From Streptomyces sp. PH10-H1 (GTDB lineage: Bacteria; Actinomycetota; Actinomycetes; Streptomycetales; Streptomycetaceae): a stretch of 59,179 nucleotides of DNA. The notes beneath the pieces were generated by a model. It made no database searches. It had not been told where the DNA came from and worked only from the letters and a program-made list of their open reading frames with translations. Shown in pieces: positions 33,634 through 41,363 of the stretch. Location: NCBI RefSeq assembly GCF_030063355.1, contig NZ_JASISZ010000057.1, positions 1 to 59,179 on the forward strand, read 5' to 3'. The translations under genes were made by a program, and so were the position numbers. Each line of letters starts with the position of its first letter. Positions within the stretch are counted from its first letter, which is position 1.

Positions 33634-34203
33634 TCAGCGCAGAAGCGCGCGCCGCTCCGCCTCCTCCTTGACCGACCGGAGCGAGCCCACGACCGTCTCC
33701 TCCCACCGTGCGGCAACCAGACGGCCCCAGCGTTCTCCCAGCGCCCACCCATCGGTGCCCAGCTCACCCCGGTACTCCAGCCGCGTCCCCGATCCTTGCT
33801 CGATGAGCTGGAAGGACTCGACGACGGCCGGCACCGGTCCGCGCACCAAGCGGAAGTCGACCCGGCCGGGGCGGGTGAACCGCACCGTCTCCGTCGTCGT
33901 CGCGGTCAGCCGCCCGCCCGCTACAGGCGTGAAATGCGCGGCGAGCACCATGTCGGCGACCCGCTCCAGCACCTGCACCTTCTCCCGCATCGCCCGGGTG
34001 GCCCGCCCGAGATAAGGCTGGGCGATCACATCGAAGACCACGTCCCGAGGCGCCCTGATGTCGATCATCTGCGGTCCCAGAGAACGGGTCCGCCGGCCCA
34101 CCCCCAGGTCGAGCGGCAATGCCCCCGTCACCAGCCCCACATACCCGGCCGCAACACCGCCACCCGCCACCGCCACCATCGCCAGCCGTCTGACCCACGC
34201 CAT
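33634..34203 (-). CDS. SRPBCC-family protein with N-terminal membrane anchor
   Basis: 189 residues. An N-terminal hydrophobic helix (LAMVAVAGGGVAAGYVGLVT) is followed by a START/SRPBCC lipid-binding-type domain: QMIDIRAPRDVVFDVIAQPY, ADMVLAAHFTPVAGGRLTAT, VESFQLIEQGSGTRLEYRGE. Members bind hydrophobic ligands. ATG 34203 is preferred over the longer start at 34233. Divergent from the CDP-alcohol transferase gene with a shared 155-bp gap that holds a Crp/Fnr-type palindrome. Confidence 0.75.
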   Translation of the reverse strand: MAWVRRLAMVAVAGGGVAAGYVGLVTGALPLDLGVGRRTRSLGPQMIDIRAPRDVVFDVIAQPYLGRATRAMREKVQVLERVADMVLAAHFTPVAGGRLTATTTETVRFTRPGRVDFRLVRGPVPAVVESFQLIEQGSGTRLEYRGELGTDGWALGERWGRLVAARWEETVVGSLRSVKEEAERRALLR

Positions 34204-34277
34204 GCCCACGTCCGTTCCCCATCCACTCCACATGCCGTCCGGGGCACGACGCTACGGCCTGCCGCCCCGGCCGTCGG

Positions 34278-34291
34278 TGATCACGCTCACG
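34278..34291. promoter_or_regulatory. candidate Crp/Fnr operator (site 3)
   Basis: GTGATCACGCTCAC, with both half-sites exact (GTGA/TCAC). It is centred in the divergent gap between the SRPBCC gene and the CDP-alcohol phosphatidyltransferase, so it could serve both. Confidence 0.6.
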
Positions 34292-34357
34292 TTCCGCCCA
34301 CGGGTCGGCCGTCTAACGTGGGCACAACGACCCGCGCTCGAAGAAAGGCCGGCCCAC

Positions 34358-35020
34358 GTGCCTGTATCCGATCTCACCGACAGCCGCGCTGCGACCGACG
34401 CGCTCCTGGGGATCCTGCGCCAGGGCCGCTGGAGTCCGCGTGCGGTCGCGCGTTTCCTCGCCCTGGCCGCCGACCGTTCGGTGCGCCAGGCGGTCCGGCG
34501 TCCACGGGCACTCGCGGAGATCACGGCTCTGCACGGCGCGGTGCTCACGCTGGCCCGGGGACGAGGGCGCGGATGGGTGGCGGCCAGCTGGACGCTCAGC
34601 GCCCTCCACCTGGGGATGCTGGAGAACCGCGACCGGCTCTCGCCCGCCGATGCGCTGACGCTGGTCCGCGGCAACCTCCCAGCCCTGGCAGCGGGGTCGG
34701 GTCGCTGGGCCGGCGTGATGGCGATCGCCTCCGATCTGGCCGACGGCCACCTCGCCCGCCGTCAGGGGACCGTCTCCCCGTTCGGCGACTACGCCGACTC
34801 TTTCGCCGACGCAGGGTTCTGGACCTGGCTGGTGCTGCGGCACGAACCCAGCCGCGCCGTGCGCGCCGCGGCGATCACCGCATGGGTGGTGCCGGTTGCC
34901 GCCGTGACAGCCGCAAGCCTCGCCCGCGGCGAGATGGCCGAGCGGCCCAGGCCGGCGCTGTTGCGTCCGGCGGCCGCGATGCAGGCCATCGTCGCGGTAC
35001 GCCACCTCCTGCGGCCCTGA
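34358..35020 (+). CDS. CDP-alcohol phosphatidyltransferase family protein
   Basis: 220 residues. The complete family motif DxxDGxxARx8GxxxDxxxD is present (DLADGHLAR, then GDYADSFAD), which binds Mg2+ and the CDP-alcohol. Several hydrophobic helices follow (FWTWLVLRHEPS, AAITAWVVPVAAVTAASLA). It would transfer a phosphatidyl or similar group between CDP-activated lipid and an alcohol at the membrane; the acceptor cannot be told from the sequence. GTG 34358 with GAAAGG is chosen over the longer frame. Neighbours suggest a membrane-lipid role within the Crp/Fnr-linked block. Confidence 0.85.
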   Translation: MPVSDLTDSRAATDALLGILRQGRWSPRAVARFLALAADRSVRQAVRRPRALAEITALHGAVLTLARGRGRGWVAASWTLSALHLGMLENRDRLSPADALTLVRGNLPALAAGSGRWAGVMAIASDLADGHLARRQGTVSPFGDYADSFADAGFWTWLVLRHEPSRAVRAAAITAWVVPVAAVTAASLARGEMAERPRPALLRPAAAMQAIVAVRHLLRP

Positions 35021-35093
35021 ACCGGCTGCAGCCGACACTCGCCGTCCGGCCGCCGACGACCAAAGCCGTACAGACGGCGGCCGTCTTCGCCGT

Positions 35094-35414
35094 TCACGTG
35101 CCCCCGCCATGGCTCTCGGCGGTCTCCGGTACGCCCTCGACGGCCACCGCGTGCCAGAACGCAACGTGGTTCTTGATCCTGCGGGCGAACGGGCTGGGAT
35201 GCGGGTAGTACCAGGCCGCGTTCGGGTTGACCTCATCGCCGACGCACACCGTGTAGTAGCTGGCGATGCCCTTCCACGGGCACAGTGACTTCGCCCGGCT
35301 CTCGGTGAAGTACTCGCGATGCAGGGACTCGGGCGGGAAGTAGTGGTTGCCCTCGACGACCACGGTGTGCGCCGCTTCCGCGATCACCGTGCCGTTCCAC
35401 ACCGCGCGCATCAT
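35094..35414 (-). CDS. DUF427 family protein
   Basis: 106 residues: MMRAVWNGTVIAEAAHTVVV, GNHYFPPESLHREYFTESRA, SLCPWKGIASYYTVCVGDEV and NAAWYYPHPSPFARRIKNHV match DUF427, a small beta-tent fold with the conserved CPWKG motif. ATG 35414 has GAGAGGA. Function unknown. A Crp/Fnr-type palindrome is 67 bp upstream. Convergent with the CDP-alcohol transferase. Confidence 0.85.
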   Translation of the reverse strand: MMRAVWNGTVIAEAAHTVVVEGNHYFPPESLHREYFTESRAKSLCPWKGIASYYTVCVGDEVNPNAAWYYPHPSPFARRIKNHVAFWHAVAVEGVPETAESHGGGT

Positions 35415-35480
35415 GATCCGTCCTCTCGCCAAACTGGGCTGTCCAGTACCGAAGCTATGCCGCTTCGGCGGCGTGATTCG

Positions 35481-35494
35481 GTGATCGCGCTTAC
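35481..35494. promoter_or_regulatory. candidate Crp/Fnr operator (site 4)
   Basis: GTGATCGCGCTTAC, differing from site 1 at only two internal positions. It lies upstream of the DUF427 gene and just beyond the truncated gene following merA. Confidence 0.55.
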
Positions 35495-35508
35495 ATTCAC
35501 GTCCGCCT

Positions 35509-35700
35509 TCAGCCCAGGATGTCGCCGAACCCTGCCGCGGCCAGCGCCTGCTCCTGGGTTTGGACGGTCCCGGTGAGCGCGGAGTGCTCTGCGGCGAAGC
35601 GGGCCGCGGCCTGCGAGGTGGCGAAGAAGTCGATACGGCGGCAGAAACGGCCGCCGGCGCCGACGCACACGCGGTGGTCGGCTCCGTGGAAAGGGACGGG
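35509..35700 (-). pseudogene. possible MerB-like (alkylmercury lyase) C-terminal fragment
   Basis: Directly after merA on the same strand, a frame reads FHGADHRVCVGAGGRFCRRI, DFFATSQAAARFAAEHSALT and QALAAAGFGDILG to TGA 35509-35511. The CVGAGGRFCRRIDFFAT segment and the position after merA suggest the tail of an organomercurial lyase, but I cannot confirm this without a search. The 5' two-thirds is absent and the frame has no start. Confidence 0.4.
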
Positions 35701-35703
35701 GTG

Positions 35704-37128
35704 TCAGGAGGCGCAGCAGGACAGCTTGGAAACGTCGCGGGTGTAGGTCTGGGCGGCCAGTTTCAGCCCCTCGGCCATGGTCAGGTAGGGGCACCACAGG
35801 CCGGCGATCTGCTGCACGGTCATCCTGCCCGCGAGGGCGTAGACGGCCGTGGCGATCATCTCTCCGGCGTTCGCGGCGATGATGTGGACGCCCAGCAGCT
35901 TTCCGGTGCCGGCCTCGGCGACGAGCTTGATCAGGCCGCGGGTGTCGCGGTTGACCAGGGCCCGGGGCACGTACTGAAGGGGCAGGACGCGGCAGTCGCA
36001 GGCGATGCCCTGCGCGACCGCCTGGGCGTCGGTCAGCCCGGCAGCGGCGATGGCCGGGGTGGTGAAGGCGACCCGGGGCAGGTGGTGGTAGTCCAGCGTG
36101 CGCTCCGCGCCGTCGAGGGCATTGTCGGCCGCCACCACCCCATGAGCGCCGGCGACGTAGACGAACTGCGGATGCCCAGTGACGTCACCGGCAGCCCAGA
36201 TCCTGGGGTGGTGGGTGCGCAGGTGCTCATCGACGAGCACCTCACCGCGCGGGCCGGTCTTGACCCCCACCTTCTCCAGGCCGAGGTCGTCGGTGACTGG
36301 GCGGCGGCCGGTGGCCACCAGCAGCTGCTCGGCGCGCAGTTCGAACACCTCGCCGTCGCGGGCGGCGGTGAGGGTGTAGCCGCCCCGGTCGCGGCGCACG
36401 GCGGTAACTGTGGCGGCGGTGTGCACGCCGATGCCCTCGTCGCGGAAGACGTCTTCGATGACGGCGGAGACTTCCGGTTCCTCGAAGGGGGCGAGCCGGT
36501 CCAGCGTCTCGACGACGGTCACCTTCGTGCCGAGCCGGGCGAAGAGCTGGCCCTGCTCCAGGCCGATGGCATTGCCGCCCACCACGATCAGCGACTCCGG
36601 CAGGTGGTCGAGTTCCATGGCAGTGGTCGAGGTGAGGTAGCCGGCCTGGTCCAGGCCGTCGATCGGCGGCGCCCACGGGGCCGAGCCGGTGGCGATCAGG
36701 TAGTGCCCGGCCTCGATGGTGGTGCCGCCGTCGTCCAGGACGACCTCCAGGGCCGGGCCGGGGGCGAAGCGGGCCGCACCGTGCAGGATCCGCCAGTCGT
36801 ACTCGGCCGCCAACTCCACGTACTTCTCTGCCCGCATGCCCTCCACCAGCGCGGTCTTTCCGCCGATCAGCGCGGAAAAGTCCACCGGGCCGGCCTCGGT
36901 CCTGATCCCCGGGAAGGGCTGGGAGAGTGCGACGTGCCGGGCCTCGGCGGCGGCCAGCAGTGCCTTGGAGGGCACGCAGCCGGTGTTCACGCAGGTACCG
37001 CCGACCGTGCCGCGCTCGACCATCACCACCCTCGCGCCCTTGGTGCGGGCCGCGATGGCGGCGGCGAACGCCGCACCGCCCGAGCCGATGATCGCCAGAT
37101 CGAAGCCGGATACCGTCTCGCTCACCAC
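35704..37128 (-). CDS. merA: mercury(II) reductase
   Basis: 474 residues. Flavoprotein disulfide reductase: FDLAIIGSGGAAFAAAIAAR (FAD), redox pair GGTCVNTGCVPSK (C46, C51), NAD-binding SLIVVGGNAIGLEQGQLFA, and the MerA-specific C-terminal vicinal Cys pair (KLSCCAS) that accepts Hg(II). It lacks the N-terminal heavy-metal-binding domain, as expected for actinobacterial MerA; the length matches my memory of Streptomyces lividans MerA. GTG 37126-37128 with AGGAGG. Reduces Hg2+ to volatile Hg0 with NADPH. Divergent from the ArsR-type regulator at 37262. Confidence 0.93.
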   Translation of the reverse strand: MVSETVSGFDLAIIGSGGAAFAAAIAARTKGARVVMVERGTVGGTCVNTGCVPSKALLAAAEARHVALSQPFPGIRTEAGPVDFSALIGGKTALVEGMRAEKYVELAAEYDWRILHGAARFAPGPALEVVLDDGGTTIEAGHYLIATGSAPWAPPIDGLDQAGYLTSTTAMELDHLPESLIVVGGNAIGLEQGQLFARLGTKVTVVETLDRLAPFEEPEVSAVIEDVFRDEGIGVHTAATVTAVRRDRGGYTLTAARDGEVFELRAEQLLVATGRRPVTDDLGLEKVGVKTGPRGEVLVDEHLRTHHPRIWAAGDVTGHPQFVYVAGAHGVVAADNALDGAERTLDYHHLPRVAFTTPAIAAAGLTDAQAVAQGIACDCRVLPLQYVPRALVNRDTRGLIKLVAEAGTGKLLGVHIIAANAGEMIATAVYALAGRMTVQQIAGLWCPYLTMAEGLKLAAQTYTRDVSKLSCCAS

Positions 37129-37216
37129 GCTGCCTCCTACGCCGGGGTCCGGGCTCGGCCGGGGCTGATGCCGATGCCGATGCTATGTGCCTTGCCGAAT
37201 AGCCACATGGCACCAT

Positions 37217-37238
37217 ACTATGCGGTTAGGCGAATAGT
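37217..37238. promoter_or_regulatory. candidate operator for the mer regulator
   Basis: Inverted repeat ACTATGCG-6 bp-CGAATAGT (7 of 8 positions paired), 24 bp before the ArsR-type gene start and 89 bp from merA. A second CGAATAG lies at 37196-37202. Position in the divergent promoter region fits an ArsR-type repressor site. Confidence 0.5.
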
Positions 37239-37261
37239 TCCAGTCCTTGGAGGGACCTGCC

Positions 37262-37642
37262 GTGACCGACCACCCCACCGCTCCCGTCGCCGAGCGGGCC
37301 GCAGCACGTGAGAGGTGTTCCCACAGCGACACAGTGGCCCGGTTCTTCCGCGCGCTGTCCGACCCCACCCGGCTGCGGATGCTGGAGTTCATCCTCGCCG
37401 CCGAGCGCACCTCCGCCGAGTGCGTCGAGCACACCGGGATCTCCCAGCCGCGCGTGTCGGTCCACCTGTCCTGCCTCGTGGACTGCGGGTACGTCGTCGC
37501 CCGCCGCGACGGGCGCAAGCTGCGGTACTCCGTCGGTGACCCCCGCGTCGCCGACCTGATCGTGCTCGCCCGGGCCCTGGCCGCCGACAGCGCCACCGCC
37601 CTGGACTGCTGCACCTGCATCCCACCGGCCGACCGTGATTGA
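37262..37642 (+). CDS. merR: ArsR-family metal-responsive repressor (mer regulator type)
   Basis: 126 residues. Winged helix: DTVARFFRALSDPTRLRMLE, TSAECVEHTGISQPRVSVHL and SCLVDCGYVVARRDGRKLRY. Cysteines at ECVEH, SCLVDC and the C-terminal DCCTC pair could bind Hg2+. Although classical MerR proteins are a different family, mer operons of streptomycetes use an ArsR-type repressor; the gene symbol reflects that role. GTG 37262 follows GGAGGGA. Divergent from merA, so it should repress both genes until mercury binds. Confidence 0.8.
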   Translation: MTDHPTAPVAERAAARERCSHSDTVARFFRALSDPTRLRMLEFILAAERTSAECVEHTGISQPRVSVHLSCLVDCGYVVARRDGRKLRYSVGDPRVADLIVLARALAADSATALDCCTCIPPADRD

Positions 37643-37832
37643 CAGCCAGTCGTCCAGCGACGGCGGCAGCAGGACCTGGTGCGGGTCGAATGGTCGGCGT
37701 TGCGCTTGAACCACACGGCTTCCCACTAACGTCTTCAGCAGATCCTTACCCAGGATGTCGAAATCGTCGCGCGTGCTTCTACCTATCGGTGAGAGCGCCT
37801 GACCAGGGCGCGGAAGCTTTGAGGAGCCGACC

Positions 37833-38234
37833 ATGAAGTACATGCTGTTGATGCAGTTCAGCCAGAAGACGGCGGACTTCCCGGGGATCGGGACCTGGAC
37901 CGCGGAGGAACTCAAGGCGCACATCGCGTTCATGATGGACACCAACAGGAAGTTCACCGAAGCCGGAGAACTGGTCGACGCCCAGGGGCTGGCGATGCCG
38001 GAGACGGCCCGGATCGTCCGCTCCCACGGCGGCGGCGTGCCTGTAGTCACCGAGGGCCCCTACCCCGAGACCAAGGAGTTCCTGGCCGGCTACTGGATCG
38101 TCGACTGCGACAAGCCCGAGCGGGCGATGGAGATCGCCGCGTCCATTTCGGCCGCGCCCGGCCCCGGCGGCGCCCCGCTGAACATGCCGATCGAGGTGCG
38201 CCAGGTGATGTCGGCACCGCCCGAGGAGATGTGA
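37833..38234 (+). CDS. YCII-related (DGPF) protein
   Basis: 133 residues: MKYMLLMQFSQKTADFPGIG, TAEELKAHIAFMMDTNRKFT and VVTEGPYPETKEFLAGYWIV, the last being the DGPFxExKE signature (here EGPYPETKE). These ferredoxin-like proteins are conserved partners of ECF42 sigma factors. ATG 37833 has GAGGAG. The sigma gene follows almost directly. Confidence 0.85.
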   Translation: MKYMLLMQFSQKTADFPGIGTWTAEELKAHIAFMMDTNRKFTEAGELVDAQGLAMPETARIVRSHGGGVPVVTEGPYPETKEFLAGYWIVDCDKPERAMEIAASISAAPGPGGAPLNMPIEVRQVMSAPPEEM

Positions 38235-38237
38235 GCA

Positions 38238-39539
38238 CTGGCTGACGCGGGCGTTAGCGCCGAGGACCTGCTGCGCGAGCTGGCGCCGCAGGTCATCGGC
38301 GTGCTCACGCGGCGGTTCAGGGACTTCGACGCCGCCGAGGACGCCGTCCAGGATGCCTTGCTGGCCGCGGCGACCCAATGGCGCGACGAGGGTCTGCCCC
38401 GCAATCCGCGCGGATGGCTGATCCAGGTCGCGAGCCGCCGCATGATCGAGCAGGTGCGCAGCGAGCAGGCACGGCGCCGCCGGGAGAATCTCGCGGCCAG
38501 CCTGGCGCCCCTGGACCGGCAGTCGGCGCCAGCAGCGGACGACGACGAAGCTGCGGACCGGGACGACACGCTGATCGTGTTGTTCATGTGCTGCCATCCG
38601 GCTCTGTCACTGGCGTCCGCGATCGCCCTGACCCTGCGGTCGGTGGGAGGCCTGACCACGACCGAGATCGCCCGCGCCTTCCTGGTGCCCGAGTCGACCA
38701 TGGCGCAGCGGATCAGCCGGGCCAAGCAGCGCATCAAGACCTCCGGGATCCCCTTCGGTATGCCCGGCCATGACGACTGGGCGCCTCGACTCGACGCGGC
38801 GTTGCACGTCCTATATCTGATCTTCACCGAGGGATCCACCAGTAGTAGCGGCCCGGACTTGCAACGCGTCGAGCTCTCGAAGGAAGCGATCCGGCTGGCC
38901 AGGGCCGTGCACGACCTGCTCCCCGACGACAGCGAGGTCACCGGGCTGCTCGCGCTGATGCTGCTGACCGATGCCCGAAGCCCGGCGCGCACCGGCCCGG
39001 GCGGCGAGCTGATTTCGCTGGCCGAGCAGGACCGCAACGTGTGGGACGGCAACGCCATCGCCGAGGGAGTCGAGCTCATCACCGCAGCCCTGCCCAAGGG
39101 CCCCGTAGGCCCTTACCAGGTTCAAGCGGCGGTAGCCGCCGTCCACGACGAGGCGGCGACGGTCGAGGAGACCGACTGGCCCCAGATCTTCGCACTGTAC
39201 GGAGCGCTGGAACACATGTCTCCCACTCCCGTGGTGTCGCTCAACCGCGCCGTCGCCGCCGCTATGGTGCACGGCCCGGCGATGGGCCTCGACATACTCA
39301 GGGCCTTGGAGTCGGACCGACGCCTGGCGGGGCACCACCACCTGTACGCCGCCAGGGCCCATCTCCTGGAGATGGCCGGCGACTTCCGGGCGGCGATCGA
39401 GAACTACCGCGAAGCGGCGAACCGTACGACCAGCCTGCCGGAACGGCACTACCTCACCATCCGGGCCGCCAAGCTCGCCGCGCCGCCCACCCCGGCCCCG
39501 ACAGGCCGTGGCGAGCAGACCAAGAACGGCCCCCAGTAG
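38238..39539 (+). CDS. ECF sigma factor of the ECF42 type (with C-terminal TPR-like extension)
   Basis: 433 residues if begun at CTG 38238. Sigma region 2 is RRFRDFDAAEDAVQDALLAA with NPRGWLIQVASRRMIEQVR; region 4 is GGLTTTEIARAFLVPESTMA with QRISRAKQRI. The remaining ~220 residues (DUF6596/TPR-like: AALHVLYLIFTEGSTSSS to LERHYLTIRAAK-like end) are the ECF42 extension. The frame has no ATG/GTG before 38301, which would cut into region 2, so CTG is the best start (ADAGVSAEDLLRELAPQVIG). It begins 3 bp after the YCII stop in the same frame. Likely signals with the DGPF partner rather than an anti-sigma factor. Confidence 0.8.
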   Translation: MADAGVSAEDLLRELAPQVIGVLTRRFRDFDAAEDAVQDALLAAATQWRDEGLPRNPRGWLIQVASRRMIEQVRSEQARRRRENLAASLAPLDRQSAPAADDDEAADRDDTLIVLFMCCHPALSLASAIALTLRSVGGLTTTEIARAFLVPESTMAQRISRAKQRIKTSGIPFGMPGHDDWAPRLDAALHVLYLIFTEGSTSSSGPDLQRVELSKEAIRLARAVHDLLPDDSEVTGLLALMLLTDARSPARTGPGGELISLAEQDRNVWDGNAIAEGVELITAALPKGPVGPYQVQAAVAAVHDEAATVEETDWPQIFALYGALEHMSPTPVVSLNRAVAAAMVHGPAMGLDILRALESDRRLAGHHHLYAARAHLLEMAGDFRAAIENYREAANRTTSLPERHYLTIRAAKLAAPPTPAPTGRGEQTKNGPQ

Positions 39540-39843
39540 CAGGCCTTCGGCGGCAGGCCCCGGTACAACAATCCGGCGCAAGGCAAGCCATCGGTGGCGG
39601 CACGGGCCTCAGCGACCCTCACTGAGCCCGGCTCCCGCCCCAATGAAGCGCTCTCTCGTCAACTGAAAGCAGTCACAGCGGACGACCGACCGGCGTTCGC
39701 CGAGCACATCCGGCAGTCATTGCCAACGGACCAGCCCTTCACCGGATACGTCCGAGTCTCCGCACTCGTCGGCCGGCTCAGGTGACCAGCCGAAACGAGC
39801 CACAAGTGCCGCCAGCCTTCATCGACAAAACTCACCTCTGAGA
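39540..39843. other. no confident gene; short open frame 39594-39785
   Basis: A + strand frame from GTG 39594 encodes ARASATLTEPGSRPNEALSR and QLKAVTADDRPAFAEHIRQS, 63 residues, without a ribosome site or known family. Possibly a remnant. Confidence 0.3.
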
Positions 39844-39899
39844 TCAACAACTGGCTCCCAAAGTCATCGAAAAGTGGCTCCCGAACTCCCCTACGAAGC

Positions 39900-40137
39900 C
39901 ACACTCCTCGGGGCCCTTCACGCAGCGCCAGGCGACCTGGTGGTCCGCGGTCCTGACGACCTCCATGTCGAAGCCGCGGTCGGGGGAGCCGAAACGGAAC
40001 TCCAGGATCCCGCCGGGCTCGGGCTTGCCGGAGACGTCCCGGGACCACCATCCGGAGAGACCGTCGAGTGTGGTCAGCGCATCGTGGACGCGGGCCTGGG
40101 GCGTGGAGATGCCCACGCGGTGTCGGATGTCGGCCAT
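39900..40137 (-). pseudogene. SRPBCC (AHSA1-like) protein, C-terminally truncated
   Basis: ATG 40135-40137 (AAAAGGAG site) gives MADIRHRVGISTPQARVHDA, GLSGWWSRDVSGKPEPGGIL and DHQVAWRCVKGPEECGFVGE. The first ~75 residues match AHSA1-type SRPBCC proteins; after VKGPEE the frame runs into unrelated sequence and stops at 39844. About half the fold is missing. It follows the gene at 40139 by one base. Confidence 0.65.
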
Positions 40138-40138
40138 G

Positions 40139-40735
40139 TCATGCTCCTTTTGCGAGGACGTCGCCGGTTTCGAGGAGTGTCTTCAGTCCGGAGATCACCA
40201 GCGGCCAGCCTCCGCTGACCATTTCGGCCACGGTGCTCCCGTGGTCGAACCCGTCGTGGGTGACGGTCAGCTTGACGGTGGAGCCGTGCTTTTCGAGGTC
40301 GAAGGTGACCTTGGACCGGGGTTCGGCGGCCAGCTTGGCGAGCTGCTCGTCGTCGATCCCGAAGACCTTGGCCAACTCCGGTGTGAAGGTGTGCCAGGTG
40401 TAGGAGAGCCGGCGGTAGGGGTCGGACTCGAGCACGACCTGCTCCGGGTCCGTGATCGACACGCCGTGGTGGTCCCAGGTGATGGTCGACCCGGCCTTCC
40501 AGTCGGTCTCGAACGCCATTGACCAGTACCGCTGGGTGAAGGCGGGCTCGGTCAGGGCCTGCCAGAGCCGCTTCGGGGTGGTGTTGATGTAGGTCGTGTA
40601 GACGAACTCAGGTCTGCTGCCCACGGGAGTGTCCTCCAAGGCTCTCTTCAGGTCGGCCAGGGCGGCGACCCTCGGTTGGTCATAGCGGCTGATCCAGCGT
40701 TCGGCGATGGCGTTGATCGGAGCGGCGTTGAGGTA
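40139..40735 (-). pseudogene. SRPBCC (AHSA1) protein joined to an ArsR C-terminal segment
   Basis: The SRPBCC part is complete: PEFVYTTYINTTPKRLWQAL, FTQRYWSMAFETDWKAGSTI, HTFTPELAKVFGIDDEQLAK and KLTVTHDGFDHGSTVAEMVS to stop 40139. Upstream in the same frame, NAIAERWISRYDQPRVAALA and DLKRALED look like the tail of an ArsR winged-helix regulator, so the native gene was probably an ArsR-SRPBCC fusion whose DNA-binding part was lost. A TTG at 40637-40639 could still start the SRPBCC domain alone. Confidence 0.65.
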
Positions 40736-41090
40736 GCCAGCGGGGTGCCCCGGTCAGGGCGTCGACGGCGTGCAGGGTCGAGTCGAGGTAGCAGACGGTC
40801 GCGCCGGACCGGTCGTAGCCCCGGCTTCCGCGGGCGGCGGTCGGCACGCTCCACAGGGTTTTCCCCGTCGCCGGGTCGAAGGCCGCGAGCAGTCCGCTGA
40901 CCGCACCCGAGGCTCCGGTGCCCGGGTAGCAGTACAAGGTTCCCTGACGCAGAGTCAAGGAACCCTCGTAGCCGATGATTTGGCTGTTCGTCGGCGGAAG
41001 GCTGGTGGGGCGGCTCCAGAGGGTTGCGCCGTCGGTGGGCTTGAGGGCGAGCAGGTTCGGCTGGCTGCGGCGCAACCGGAACTGCATCAT
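40736..41090 (-). pseudogene. PQQ-like beta-propeller fragment
   Basis: Minus-strand frame with propeller blades: RSQPNLLALKPTDGATLWSR, YEGSLTLRQGTLYCYPG, GLLAAFDPATGKTLWSVPTA and LDSTLHAVDALTGAPRW. The repeated AxxxxTGxxxW pattern is that of PQQ/BamB-type repeats. Both ends are lost; the right end joins the ArsR-SRPBCC remnant. Confidence 0.7.
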
Positions 41091-41363
41091 CGTTGGTGGA
41101 GCCGAGGCATGAGGGATCACCATCCACGTGATGGATCCGGAACGTCCGATCGTTTCTACGACACCGTCGACCGCAATATGAGGATGCGAGGTTGGCAGTG
41201 ATCGTCCAGGAAACAGAGATCCTGGGCAGGTGCGGGGATTGCGAGGGACAACTCATTCGCCATGCCGTGCAGACGGTTTGGCTGGGCTACTCCGGGCGGC
41301 GGGTATCGACGTTCTTGTCGAGCACGGGCTACCTGAGGAGGAATCATCCCGGCGCTGATGCTC

